Assembly: GCF_008704205.1 (NCBI RefSeq)
Contig: NZ_VXLC01000018.1
Span: 62,001-126,000, forward strand
Reading direction: 5' to 3'
Source of the DNA: Nocardia colli
Lineage (GTDB): Bacteria > Actinomycetota > Actinomycetes > Mycobacteriales > Mycobacteriaceae
Length of the DNA stretch: 64,000 nucleotides
In this document: one piece after another, positions 52,287 through 61,125 of the stretch
How positions within the stretch are numbered: the first letter of the stretch is position 1
Layout of the letters: every line of letters starts with the position of its first letter
The notes under the pieces: model-generated
Seen by the model: only the letters and a program-made list of their open reading frames with translations
What the model was told of the DNA's origin: nothing
The model's database searches: none
Made by a program: the position numbers and the translations under genes

Positions 52287-54086
52287 GTGACTGGGTCGGG
52301 TGGCGCCGCTGTGGCGGGAAAAGCGGAGACACCGGGCGATTCGGTTAGACCCGATGCGTCGGGGACGCCGAACAGCTCCGGTACATCGAGCGGCGGTTCG
52401 CTGCGTGCCTGGCAGCGCCGGGCGTTGACCAAGTACCTCGCGTCCAAACCACGCGACTTCCTCGCGGTGGCGACGCCGGGCGCCGGTAAGACCACGTTCG
52501 CGCTGCGGGTGGCCGCCGAGCTGCTCGCCGATCGCACCGTGGATCAGATCACCGTCGTCGCGCCGACCGAGCACCTCAAGCATCAGTGGGCGCACTCCGC
52601 GGCGCGCTCGGGCATCCAGCTGGATTCGCGGTTCTCCAACGCGACCGGCGGCACGTCCGGCGACTATCACGGTGTCGTCGTCACCTACGCCCAGGTCGCC
52701 TCGCATCCGTCCAGGCATCGGGTGCGCACCGAAAACCGCCGGACACTGGTCATTCTGGACGAGATCCACCACGCGGGCGACGCGAAGAGCTGGGGTGAGG
52801 CGACCGCCGAGGCGTTCGGCGACGCGACCCGCCGGCTCGCGCTCACCGGAACCCCGTTCCGCAGTGACGACAGCCAGATCCCGTTCATCACCTACGAACC
52901 CGACGAGTCGGGTTTCCCGCGCTCGCGCGCCGACCACGCCTACGGTTACTCCGAGGCGCTCGCCGACGGCGTCGTCCGGCCGGTGGTCTTCCTCGCCTAT
53001 TCCGGCGAGGCGCACTGGCGCGACAGCGCGGGTGAGGAGCACACCGCACGCCTCGGCGAGCCGCTCAACGCCGAACAGACCGCTCGGGCCTGGCGCACCG
53101 CGCTCGACCCGGCCGGCGACTGGATCTCGGCCGTGTTGCGTGCCGCGGACATGCGACTGCGGCAGTTGCGCAGTTCGGGCATGCCGGACGCGGGCGGCCT
53201 GGTGATCGCCACCGACCAGGAGCGGGCGCGCGACTACGCCGAACTGCTGGAACACATTTCGGGCACCAAGCCGGCGCTGGTGCTGTCCGACGAACCGACC
53301 TCCTCGGATCGGATCGAACAGTTCGGCGCGAGCACCGAGCCGTGGATGGTCGCGGTGCGCATGGTGTCCGAGGGCGTCGACGTGCCGCGCCTCGCGGTCG
53401 GTGTCTACGCGACCAGCGCCTCGACGCCGCTGTACTTCGCGCAGGCCATCGGGCGGTTCGTGCGTGCCCGTAAGCCCGGCGAGACCGCGAGCGTGTTCCT
53501 ACCTTCGGTGCCGGTGCTTTTGGATCTGGCCGCGCAGCTGGAGTTGCAGCGCGACCACGTCATCGGCAAGCCGCATCGGGAAAAGGACGGGCTCGACGAC
53601 GAACTGCTGATCGACGCGAACAAGCAGCAGGACGAGCCGGGCGAGGAGGAGAAGTCCTTCGTCGCGCTGGCCGCCGATGCCGAACTCGATCAGGTGATCT
53701 ACGACGGATCATCCTTCGGCACAGCGACTTTCGCGGGTAGCGACGAGGAGGCCGACTATCTCGGCATCCCGGGTCTGCTCGATGCCGACCAGATGCGGGC
53801 GTTGCTGCGGGAGCGGCAGACCAAGCAGATCGCCGACCGTGGTGAATCGGCGGCCGCCGAACCCGGTCCGCAGGTGGCGAGTTCGGCCGAACGGGTGGCT
53901 ACCGCTGACCGATTGGGTGAGTTGCGCCGTGAGCTCAACAGCTTGGTCGCCATGCATCACCATCGGACCAGCAAGCCGCACGGCGTGATCCACGGTGAGC
54001 TCCGCCGCGAATGTGGCGGGCCGCCTACGGCTTTGGCGACAGCGGATCAGTTGGAGGAGCGGATCGCGGCGCTGCGCCGGATGTAA
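52287..54086 (+). CDS. SF2 DEAD/DEAH-box helicase
   Basis: A 599-residue helicase. Walker A is ATPGAGKTT near residue 62, motif II DEIHHAGD near 157, motif III TGTPFRSD near 188, and motif VI AIGRFVRAR near 386. The layout resembles XPB/RecG-like DNA helicases of actinobacteria (a close relative exists in mycobacteria). After the core there is a linker of about 140 residues with acidic patches and a C-terminal helix. It may act in DNA repair; no partner gene supports that directly. It is divergent from BrkB. Confidence 0.88.
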   Translation: MTGSGGAAVAGKAETPGDSVRPDASGTPNSSGTSSGGSLRAWQRRALTKYLASKPRDFLAVATPGAGKTTFALRVAAELLADRTVDQITVVAPTEHLKHQWAHSAARSGIQLDSRFSNATGGTSGDYHGVVVTYAQVASHPSRHRVRTENRRTLVILDEIHHAGDAKSWGEATAEAFGDATRRLALTGTPFRSDDSQIPFITYEPDESGFPRSRADHAYGYSEALADGVVRPVVFLAYSGEAHWRDSAGEEHTARLGEPLNAEQTARAWRTALDPAGDWISAVLRAADMRLRQLRSSGMPDAGGLVIATDQERARDYAELLEHISGTKPALVLSDEPTSSDRIEQFGASTEPWMVAVRMVSEGVDVPRLAVGVYATSASTPLYFAQAIGRFVRARKPGETASVFLPSVPVLLDLAAQLELQRDHVIGKPHREKDGLDDELLIDANKQQDEPGEEEKSFVALAADAELDQVIYDGSSFGTATFAGSDEEADYLGIPGLLDADQMRALLRERQTKQIADRGESAAAEPGPQVASSAERVATADRLGELRRELNSLVAMHHHRTSKPHGVIHGELRRECGGPPTALATADQLEERIAALRRM

Positions 54087-54200
54087 TTACAGCGAGTCGC
54101 AGCCCGCAACCGGATGGAGTTGGCGAACGACTTCGCCGATCGAGAGCCGGTGTCGCCATAGTCACGCGTTGTCGACGCGCTGCCGACCGCCACGCCATCA
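54087..54200. other. short gap after the helicase gene, before the second repeat cluster
   Basis: No gene seen. Sequence here is only loosely like the repeat units that follow. Confidence 0.4.
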
Positions 54201-54551
54201 TGTCCCGCTCGGACACGTCGCCGACACCGGACGGGACACGGTTGCGGCATCGAGCGAGTGCAGGCGCTGTCATGTCCCGTTCGCCGACAACGTCGACATC
54301 CGGCGGGGCGTGGTGGTGGGATCGGTCGAGTGGCCGCACCCTGATGTCCCGCTCGGACACGTCGCTGACGCTGGACGGGGCATGGCTGCGGCATCGAGCG
54401 AGTGCAGGCGCTGTCATGTCCCGTTCGCCGACAGCGTCGACATCCGGCGGGACGTGGCTGTGGGATCGGCCGTGTGGGGGCACCTTGATGTCCCAATCGC
54501 GGGTCGGGCCGACCCGGTTCGATTGTGTGGGTGTCTTGTGGGACCGGCGGA
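54201..54551. repeat. second cluster of the 72-bp repeat family with 144-bp higher-order structure
   Basis: Left arms TGTCCCG(C/T)T start at 54201, 54273, 54345, 54417 and 54489, at exact 72-nt intervals. Units 1 and 3 (54201, 54345) are nearly identical, as are units 2 and 4 (54273, 54417), so a 144-bp pair was duplicated recently. The cluster lies between the convergent helicase and tetR genes, 4 kb from the large array. The last unit is partial. Confidence 0.85.
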
Positions 54552-55151
54552 TCAGGCGGTGGTCGGCCAGGCGGCCATCGCGCAGTCGATCGATTGCGTC
54601 AGCTCCGCCAGCGAGGCGCCGTCGCGCGCTTGGATCGACAGGCCGTAGAGCACCGTGGTGTAGAAGTGGGCCAGCCCGGGGGTGTTGGTGTCCGCGGGCA
54701 GATCACCTTCGGTGACTCCGCGATCCAGCCGCTGACGGACCTCTTCGATTGTCTCCCTGCGCTTTTCGACCAGGAAATCGCGGATGCTTTCGCTGCGCGT
54801 GGTGTAGGTCGAGCCGGCCAGCACGACCATGCAGCCGTGCGGTTTGTCCTCGACGGTGTAGGCGATCGCGTTGTCCCGCAACATCGCATCGATCGCCTGC
54901 CGCGCCGTCGGTTCTTCCCGCAACGCGCGCGCGGTGTATCCGCCGTCGGTCTTCCCGTACAGGCCGATCGCCTCGCGGAACAGCGCCTCCTTGCCGCCGA
55001 ACGCGGCGTACAGGCTGGGGGAGTTGATGCCCATGGCGGAGGTGAGGTCGCTCATCGACGAGCCCTCGTAGCCGTGCTCCCAGAACACCTCCATGGCGCG
55101 GCGCAACGCGTCCGTGCGGTCGAAAGCGCGCGGTCGTCCCCGATCGGCCAT
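54552..55151 (-). CDS. TetR-family regulator, divergent from an SDR gene
   Basis: A 199-residue TetR. The HTH is GYEGSSMSDLTSAMGINSPSLYAAF (in part), and the ligand domain includes DKPHGCMVVLAGSTYTT with a cysteine at a position often redox- or electrophile-sensitive in NemR-like proteins. Inverted 13-bp arms on both sides of the intergenic region are likely operators. It probably represses the divergent SDR at 55257. Start ATG at 55151. Confidence 0.88.
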   Translation of the reverse strand: MADRGRPRAFDRTDALRRAMEVFWEHGYEGSSMSDLTSAMGINSPSLYAAFGGKEALFREAIGLYGKTDGGYTARALREEPTARQAIDAMLRDNAIAYTVEDKPHGCMVVLAGSTYTTRSESIRDFLVEKRRETIEEVRQRLDRGVTEGDLPADTNTPGLAHFYTTVLYGLSIQARDGASLAELTQSIDCAMAAWPTTA

Positions 55152-55161
55152 GGTCGGTCCT

Positions 55162-55242
55162 TTCTGTGTCGATCGTTAAATATACCCCTTGACGCGATCG
55201 CGGTCGATGCGCTTAGCTATTTATGTACTGATCGACACAGAA
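55162..55242. promoter_or_regulatory. paired operators and promoter between tetR and the SDR gene
   Basis: TTCTGTGTCGATC (55162-55174) and its exact complement GATCGACACAGAA (55230-55242) lie 55 nt apart, one next to each gene. Between them TTGACG (55189-55194) and TAGCTA (55214-55219) look like -35 and -10 elements for the SDR gene. TetR binding at both sites would block both directions. Confidence 0.6.
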
Positions 55243-55256
55243 TTTGAGGAGGACCG

Positions 55257-55997
55257 ATGTCGGATCTCACGGGCAAGGTGGCACTGGTGACCGGCGGCAG
55301 CCGCGGAATCGGGGCGGCGATCGCGCGAAAGCTGGCGGCCGACGGCGCGGACGTGGCGATCACCTACCAGAACGCCGAGGTCCAGGCGAAATCCGTGGTC
55401 GCGGAGATCGAATCGCGCGGCCGCCGTGCGGTGGCGATCCGGGCGGACAGTGCCGACGCCGGTGACGTGGTGCGCGCGGTGAACCAGGCCGCGGGCGACC
55501 TGGGCCGGCTGGACATCCTGGTGAACAACGCGGGCATCTTCCCGGCCAAGCCGTTCGAGGAATTCACCCTCGACGAGATCGACCGCGCGCTGAACATCCA
55601 CGCGCGCGCCGCGTTCGTCGGCGCGCAGGCCGCGGTGGCGCACATGACCGGCGGCGGCCGGATCGTCAGCATCGGCAGCAACCTGTCCGAGAACGCCTCC
55701 TTCGCCGGACTCTCGCTCTACAACCTGAGCAAGTCGGCGCTGAACGGATTCACCAAGGCGCTCGCCCGTGAACTCGGCCCGCGCGACATCACGGTGAACC
55801 TGCTCCAGCCGGGTTCCACCGTGACCGACATGAACCCGGTCGACGGCGGCCACTACGACCTGCAGGTCGGCCTGACCGCCCTCGGCCGCTTCGCCGAGCC
55901 CGAAGACATGGCCGCGACGGTCGCGTTTCTCGCCGGCGAGACCGGTCGCAACATCACCGGCTCGATCCTCACCGTAGACGGCGGCACCAACGCCTAG
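55257..55997 (+). CDS. SDR family oxidoreductase
   Basis: A 246-residue classical SDR. TGGSRGIG (residues 12-19), NNAG near 92, and the catalytic Tyr/Lys in LYNLSKSAL near 160 are all intact; the end shows GSILTVDGGTNA. Similar to 3-oxoacyl-ACP reductase-like enzymes induced by TetR regulators. It is preceded by GAGGAGG 7 nt before the ATG. Its stop touches the stop of the convergent AraC gene. The substrate is unknown. Confidence 0.9.
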   Translation: MSDLTGKVALVTGGSRGIGAAIARKLAADGADVAITYQNAEVQAKSVVAEIESRGRRAVAIRADSADAGDVVRAVNQAAGDLGRLDILVNNAGIFPAKPFEEFTLDEIDRALNIHARAAFVGAQAAVAHMTGGGRIVSIGSNLSENASFAGLSLYNLSKSALNGFTKALARELGPRDITVNLLQPGSTVTDMNPVDGGHYDLQVGLTALGRFAEPEDMAATVAFLAGETGRNITGSILTVDGGTNA

Positions 55998-56765
55998 TCA
56001 GCCGGTGAAGTATTTGCCGGGGGAGACGCCCACCGCGCGGCGGAAGGCGGCTACGTAGGCGCTGGGGGTGGCGTAGCCGACCCGGCCGGCGATGCGGGCG
56101 ATGGGGAGGCCGGCGGCCAGCAAGGGCAGCGACGCGGTGAGGCGGATCTGGGTTCGCCACTGGCCGAAGGTGATTCCGGTTTCGGCGAGGAAGAGTCGGG
56201 CCAGCGTGCGGGGGCTGGTGGCGACGGCGGTGGCGAATTCGGTGAGGGTGCGGGAGTCGGCGGGGTCGGTGGTGAGGGCGTCGGCGACCTGTCTGGCGCG
56301 CGGGTCGGTGGGGGTGTGGGCGCCGATCGGGATGACGTCGACCGGTTCGACCAGGTCGAAGACGACGGATTCGGCGCGTTCGCGGCGGTCGGACGAGGTG
56401 CCGGGGGCGCCGAGGTGGTCGAAGAGTTCGTGCAGCAGGCGGGTGACGCGGATGATCGTCGGTGCGGAGAAGGCGACGGGGCAGCGCTCGGGGTCGACGT
56501 AGATGCCGCGCATCTCGGCGCCCTCCGCGCTGCCGGTGCGGTGCGCGATGCCGCCGGGGATCCACAGGGCGCGGGTCGGCGGTAGCACCCAGCGGTTGTC
56601 GCCGACCTCGACCGCGATGACTCCTCGTGCGGCCCAGGCGATCTGGTGTTGCGGATGCTCGTGCAGGTCGAACCAGTAGCCGGCGGGCAGCACCCCGGCG
56701 CCGAGGACCATCGCGGTGGAACCGGGCGGGTCGGGCTGGACGGACGGATGGCCGTTTCGCGACAC
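55998..56765 (-). CDS. AraC-family regulator with cupin-type N-terminus
   Basis: A 255-residue protein. The N-terminal cupin (HEHPQHQIAWAARGVIAVEV, in part) binds a small ligand; the C-terminal HTH pair is LTEFATAVATSPRTLARLFLAETG (in part) and IARIAGRVGYATPSAYVAAFRRAVG (in part), ending in GVSPGKYF. It is probably a local regulator. It is divergent from the methyltransferase gene, 49 nt apart. Start GTG at 56765. Confidence 0.85.
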   Translation of the reverse strand: MSRNGHPSVQPDPPGSTAMVLGAGVLPAGYWFDLHEHPQHQIAWAARGVIAVEVGDNRWVLPPTRALWIPGGIAHRTGSAEGAEMRGIYVDPERCPVAFSAPTIIRVTRLLHELFDHLGAPGTSSDRRERAESVVFDLVEPVDVIPIGAHTPTDPRARQVADALTTDPADSRTLTEFATAVATSPRTLARLFLAETGITFGQWRTQIRLTASLPLLAAGLPIARIAGRVGYATPSAYVAAFRRAVGVSPGKYFTG

Positions 56766-56814
56766 AATATGTCACCGTAGCTCGTCGCGGTCATGGCCGT
56801 CCGCTCTTAGCGTC

Positions 56815-57390
56815 ATGGGCATGGCGATGAACATCTTCCACCGATTCTGCTGCCGCTCGGCGATGTGGGAACGCACCAGCGCGACGAAGATCGTGCCGTG
56901 GGCGTTGTCCGGCCTCGAGCTCGGCGGGTCCGCGCTCGAGATCGGTCCGGGTTACGGCGCGAACGTGCGCGCGTTGCTCGACCGGACGACCACCCTCACC
57001 GGCGTCGAGATCGACCCCGGCCTGGCCGCCCGGTTGCGCACCCGGCACGGATCGGTGATGACGGTGGTGGAGGGCGACGGCACCGACATGCCTTTCCCGG
57101 TAAAGGAATTCGACTCGGTGGTGTGCTTCACCATGCTGCATCACGTGCCCACGCCCGCGGAGCAGGACGCGTTGTTCGCCGAAGCGTTGCGCGTCCTGCG
57201 TCCCGGCGGCGTGTTCGCGGGCAGCGACGGCCTGGACAGCCGCATCTTCCGGCTGATGCATGTCGGCGACACGTGCGTCCCGGTGCCACCGGAGGACGCC
57301 GTCGCCCGCCTCACCCGCGTAGGTTTCGCCGATGTCGAAATCGAAACCGGCGCAACCAGTTTCCGCTTCCGTGCCCGTCGCCCCGACTGA
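56815..57390 (+). CDS. class I SAM-dependent methyltransferase
   Basis: A protein of about 191 residues. Motif I is ALEIGPGYGANVRAL near residue 39; D/E after the next strand is GVEIDP; VVCFTMLHHVP near 104 is the post-III segment; RVLRPGGVFAGSD follows. It belongs to the Methyltransf_11/UbiE-like group. The substrate is unknown. Three in-frame ATGs lie at 56815, 56821 and 56827; the first is given. It converges with the SWIM gene, their stops adjacent. Confidence 0.82.
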   Translation: MGMAMNIFHRFCCRSAMWERTSATKIVPWALSGLELGGSALEIGPGYGANVRALLDRTTTLTGVEIDPGLAARLRTRHGSVMTVVEGDGTDMPFPVKEFDSVVCFTMLHHVPTPAEQDALFAEALRVLRPGGVFAGSDGLDSRIFRLMHVGDTCVPVPPEDAVARLTRVGFADVEIETGATSFRFRARRPD

Positions 57391-57948
57391 TCAGGCCGAC
57401 GCCAGGTCGCCGAAATAATCGGCGGGATCGAAGGTGTTGATCGGCACCCACCGCGGCTCCTCCACGGGCGCGGGCGAATCATCCTGTGCCGCTTGGAAAA
57501 ACCCTTGAATCTCCAACGCGAGCCGCGGATTCTCGTCCACCCGCCACGCCATGTCGTAGAACGCGGCCAGCACATGCAGGCACCGTGCCGTGCGCGCCTT
57601 GCACGAGCAGTCCGTGCCGGCCAGCACCGGTGCGATCGTGTGGCCCGCGTCGAGCACGGCCCGATGCATGTCGTCGGTGAGCACGCTGGTATCCGGAATG
57701 ACCTCGCCGATCGCGGTGATCGCGGCCCGGGTCAACGGCGCGACCTCCAGATGGATCACCGACGCCTCGCTCCCGCGATGGATGGTGGCGCGCACGATCC
57801 GCCCCTCGATCGTGGCCTGCACCCCGTGGTTGCGTGCGATCGACCGCGCGCGGGGGAGCAGCGGCTCGGGCTTGGTCTGCTTCAGCGGTTCCGCGAGCCG
57901 AACCCAGTCCTTGCCCCACCTGGTATAACCGAATTCATTGTCCGGCAT
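57391..57948 (-). CDS. SWIM zinc-finger protein
   Basis: A 185-residue protein. The SWIM motif is DCSCKARTARCLHVLAAFY near residue 114: C-x-C, then C-x-H. It begins RWGKDWVRLAEP. It overlaps the stop of the SNF2 gene by 1 nt and thus follows it in one operon; SWIM and SNF2 modules are often paired or fused, so the two probably form one DNA-remodelling complex. Confidence 0.88.
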   Translation of the reverse strand: MPDNEFGYTRWGKDWVRLAEPLKQTKPEPLLPRARSIARNHGVQATIEGRIVRATIHRGSEASVIHLEVAPLTRAAITAIGEVIPDTSVLTDDMHRAVLDAGHTIAPVLAGTDCSCKARTARCLHVLAAFYDMAWRVDENPRLALEIQGFFQAAQDDSPAPVEEPRWVPINTFDPADYFGDLASA

Positions 57949-59747
57949 CAGTTCTCCCTCTGGCGGCGCAAGATCTCGACGAGCTGATCGTCATCGAGAC
58001 GGGCGAGTGCGGCGATGCCCGCCGAGTCGCCGAGATCCGAGAGCGCCGACTTGCGATCGTGCATGCGGGCGATGTGCTCCTCGACGGAGGTGGTCGAGGT
58101 GAGCGTGGTGACGGTGACCGTGCGGGTCTGGCCGATCCGGTGCGCCCGGTCCGAGGCCTGCGCCTCGACCGCCGGATTCCACCAGCGGTCGAAGTGGATG
58201 ACGTCCGCGGCGCGGGTCAGCGTGAGGCCGGTGCCCGCGGCGCGCAGGCTGAGGATCAGCACGGGCGGCCCGTCCTCGGCCTGGAATCCGGATACGATGG
58301 CCGCGCGCTCGGCCTGGTTCAGCCCGCCGTGGAAGAACGGCGCCGTGACCCCGAACTGCTCGGCGAGATGCCGGACCAGCAGCTCGCCGGTCTGCCGGTA
58401 CTGGGTGAAAACCAGTGTCGGGGCATTCATTTCGAGGTTGTTGGCCAGGATGTCGGTGCACAGGTCCAACTTGCCGGAGCGCCCCGCGAGCTCGGTGAGC
58501 TCGCCGGTGACCAGGCCCGGGTGGTTGCAGACCTGTTTGAGCGCGGTCAGCGCCGCGAGCACCCGGCTCTGGCGGTCGATGCCGGTGCCGAACCCGTCGT
58601 CGATGGCGCGATCGAGCAGCTTGTCGTAGAGGTCTTCCTGTTCGCCGGTGAGGTCGCACAGCAGGTCGGTGTGGATCTTCGCCGGAAGGGACGCGGCGAC
58701 CTGCGCCTTCTTGCGCACCAGGACAACGGGTTCGATGGCGTCTTGCAGCCGCGCCGCCGCGGCCGTCGACCCCTCCTGGATCGGCCGGACGAACCGCCGC
58801 CGGAACTGCGTCTTGTGCCCGAACAGCTTGGGCGTCACCAAGTTCAGCAGCGCCCACAGCTCTTCGAGATGGTTCTCCACCGGTGTACCGGTCAGCGCGA
58901 CCCGCACCTCGGCGTCGAGCGACCGCGCGGCCTTGGACAGCTGGGTGCCCGGATTCTTGAGTGCCTGCGCCTCGTCGAAAACCGCCGTCGTCCACCGCCG
59001 TTCGTCCAGGTGCTGCCGGTGGATCCGCACCGTGGGGTACCCGGCGACGACGACCGTCCCGGCCCCGGCGTCGATTTCGCCGCCACGCCAGACGACCACG
59101 CGCAGTCCGGGCGCGAAACGATCGATCTCGTGCGCCCAGTTGCCGACCAGCGACGTCGGGCACACGACGAGCTGCGGACCGTCGCCTGCCCGCCCGAGCA
59201 GAAACCCGATGGTCTGCACCGTCTTTCCGAGGCCCATCTCGTCGGCCAGGACGGCCCCTCCGTACGCCGCGACGGTTTCCCGCAGCCAGCTGACCCCGCG
59301 CACCTGATACGGCCGCAGATCGGCTTTCAGCGTCGAGCGCAATTCCGTTGCCGCCGCCTGGGTCTCGGCCAGCACCCGGATCGTGTGTTCGGCGGACACG
59401 ATCGAGGTGCCCGCCGCGTTGGGCACGGCGTGCGCCGCGATCGGCAGTTGTTCGCCTGCCGTGGCACCGGATTCCGCATGCAGCGCCGTCCGCAACAGGC
59501 GAATCGACGCTCCCGCGTCGGCGAGCTCGAGCGCCGCGAACGCCGCCGGATCGATCAACGCGCAGTCGACCGGGACGACCTCGATCGCCCCGTCGAAACC
59601 GGTGGGCACGGCAAGGGCGAGGGTCTCCCGATCGCCGAGCGTGGCGGGCGCGGGCCCGGTGTGCTCCCCGGTCCATGTCCACAGGGCGAACATGTGACGG
59701 TCGGGCAGATAGGTGGCCTGTGTGCTGGGCAGAGCGAACCCCTCCAT
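57948..59747 (-). CDS. SNF2-family DNA-dependent ATPase
   Basis: A 599-residue protein. Walker A in DEMGLGKTVQTIG near residue 195; motif II is DEAQALKNPG near 283; motif III LTGTPVENH near 310; motif VI DRAHRIGQTRTV near 537. The N-terminal 150 residues form a unique domain (a zinc-finger-less helicase lead). It is shorter than the 900-1000 residue members of this group in other actinobacteria. ATG at 59747 is chosen; the longer frame lies in the divergent promoter region of tetR. It is followed by the SWIM gene. Confidence 0.9.
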   Translation of the reverse strand: MEGFALPSTQATYLPDRHMFALWTWTGEHTGPAPATLGDRETLALAVPTGFDGAIEVVPVDCALIDPAAFAALELADAGASIRLLRTALHAESGATAGEQLPIAAHAVPNAAGTSIVSAEHTIRVLAETQAAATELRSTLKADLRPYQVRGVSWLRETVAAYGGAVLADEMGLGKTVQTIGFLLGRAGDGPQLVVCPTSLVGNWAHEIDRFAPGLRVVVWRGGEIDAGAGTVVVAGYPTVRIHRQHLDERRWTTAVFDEAQALKNPGTQLSKAARSLDAEVRVALTGTPVENHLEELWALLNLVTPKLFGHKTQFRRRFVRPIQEGSTAAAARLQDAIEPVVLVRKKAQVAASLPAKIHTDLLCDLTGEQEDLYDKLLDRAIDDGFGTGIDRQSRVLAALTALKQVCNHPGLVTGELTELAGRSGKLDLCTDILANNLEMNAPTLVFTQYRQTGELLVRHLAEQFGVTAPFFHGGLNQAERAAIVSGFQAEDGPPVLILSLRAAGTGLTLTRAADVIHFDRWWNPAVEAQASDRAHRIGQTRTVTVTTLTSTTSVEEHIARMHDRKSALSDLGDSAGIAALARLDDDQLVEILRRQREN

Positions 59748-59758
59748 CGGCGTAGGGT

Positions 59759-59783
59759 GTACGAAGTATCTTGAATAACGTAC
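59759..59783. promoter_or_regulatory. inverted repeat between SNF2 and tetR
   Basis: GTACG (59759-59763) and CGTAC (59779-59783) are inverted arms around 15 nt, in the 65-nt gap between the divergent starts. A weak candidate for the operator of the neighbouring TetR. Confidence 0.3.
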
Positions 59784-59812
59784 AGAGTACCGAGTTTGTT
59801 CCGAGGAGTCCC

Positions 59813-60610
59813 TTGCCCGACGAATCCGTCGCTGAGCAGGCAAAACAGTTGGTGAGCCTGCTGTGGCGGCACGAACTCCCGCCGCGACCGGGCGCCCGCG
59901 GACCGAAGCCGGCGGTCAGTGTGGACGCGGTGGTCGACGCGGCGGTGGCGCTCGCGGATCGCGACGGTTACGCGAAGGTGTCCATTCGCGCGGTGGCCGC
60001 CGAACTGGGCTTACGCCCGATGAGCCTGTACACCTACGTGCCCAGCAAGGACGCGCTGACCGTGCTGATGGTCGACGCGGTGGCCGACGAGGACACCCCG
60101 ATCCCGGCGGATCTACCGGTGCGCGAGCGGATGGCCGCCATTGCCCGCCAGACGCGCGCTGAGCTGATCGCCCATCCGTGGCTGCTGGAAGTGTCGCTGT
60201 GGCGTCAGGTGATCGGCCCCGGTCGAATGCGGCGCTACGAACGGCAGCTCGCGGCCATCGACGGCATCGGGCTGCCGGATGTCGAGCTGGATCGGGTGAT
60301 CGCCGTTTTGTCCGAATTCGCCACCGGCAACGCGCGGGTCGCGGTCGGCGCGCAGCGGGACACGCAGGCGATGACCGACCAGCAGTGGTGGGAGGTGCAC
60401 GGCCCCTTGCTCACTCAGGCCATGCCGTCCAGTCTGTTTCCGCTGTCGTCCCGGGTCGGGCAGGCGGCCGGCGAGCTGTACCAGGCCCCCGCGGACCCGG
60501 ACGACGCCTTCGACTACGGCCTGAACCGCCTGCTGGACGGGATCCTGGGGGACCGGAAAACCCCTGAACACACCGGCAGCGGGCGATCCGAGGATCGCCC
60601 GCTGCGGTAA
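59813..60610 (+). CDS. TetR-family regulator with TetR_C_1-type domain
   Basis: A protein of about 265 residues. The HTH is DRDGYAKVSIRAVAAELGLRPMSLYTYV (in part), followed by a domain with AHPWLLEVSLWRQVIGPG (Tet-like C-terminal group). TTG at 59813 is preferred, as GAGGAG lies 4-5 nt before it; the frame runs to another TTG at 59771. It may regulate the divergent SNF2-SWIM operon or itself; evidence is positional only. The last codons form part of a terminator stem. Confidence 0.85.
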   Translation: MPDESVAEQAKQLVSLLWRHELPPRPGARGPKPAVSVDAVVDAAVALADRDGYAKVSIRAVAAELGLRPMSLYTYVPSKDALTVLMVDAVADEDTPIPADLPVRERMAAIARQTRAELIAHPWLLEVSLWRQVIGPGRMRRYERQLAAIDGIGLPDVELDRVIAVLSEFATGNARVAVGAQRDTQAMTDQQWWEVHGPLLTQAMPSSLFPLSSRVGQAAGELYQAPADPDDAFDYGLNRLLDGILGDRKTPEHTGSGRSEDRPLR

Positions 60611-60622
60611 ACGGTTTTCTGT
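60576..60622 (+). terminator. rho-independent-type terminator overlapping the tetR 3' end
   Basis: 13-bp perfect arms at 60576-60588 (GCAGCGGGCGATC) and 60593-60605, with a CGAG loop, followed by GGTAAACGGTTTTC with a T-rich run. The stem lies within the final codons and the stop (60608-60610). Confidence 0.75.
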
Positions 60623-60658
60623 TGTCGGATGTTGTTATCTCAGGACGCGAGGAGTTGG

Positions 60659-60853
60659 TCAGATAGCGGGAGCGGATTCCGTGTCGATCACGGCTTCCAG
60701 CTCACGCAGTCGATCCATGTGTTCGTTCGCGTGGTGCTGGCAGAAGAGCAACTCGCCACCTGCGGGAAGAACGGCGCGCACTCGTGCTGCCGCTCCGCAG
60801 CGGTCGCAACGATCGACCGCGGTCAGTGGGGTGCTAGTCAGGGTTCCTGGCAT
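60659..60853 (-). CDS. small zinc-ribbon protein (DUF7455-like)
   Basis: A 64-residue protein. CDRCG near residue 16 and FCQHH near 37 are probable zinc ligands (C-x2-C and C-x-H-H). It ends in a short charged helix (RLRELEAVIDTE). GGAGGAG stands 3-4 nt before the ATG. Such proteins are found in most actinobacteria; function unknown. It converges with the TetR gene. Confidence 0.8.
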   Translation of the reverse strand: MPGTLTSTPLTAVDRCDRCGAAARVRAVLPAGGELLFCQHHANEHMDRLRELEAVIDTESAPAI

Positions 60854-61125
60854 GACTCCTCCGTCCTGGCTCCCGGTTCACAGACCGTTCGCCTGGTGTG
60901 GGGCCCGTGGTCACTCCGCGGGCTCGCTACCGCTACTTCCCAGCAGTGGTATGACTACTCTGTCAGACGTTCGGGACGGGGGCTTTGTTCCCGTGAGTGA
61001 TTCAGTGTGTTTTCGATAACACGACCAGGGATTTCGCTACTGGCGAACATTCCAGGTCACGCTACGAACTCCGTTTGGTCACCACCTCGAACAGGCCGAT
61101 CCAGTTGTCTACCGGGAGATTACCC

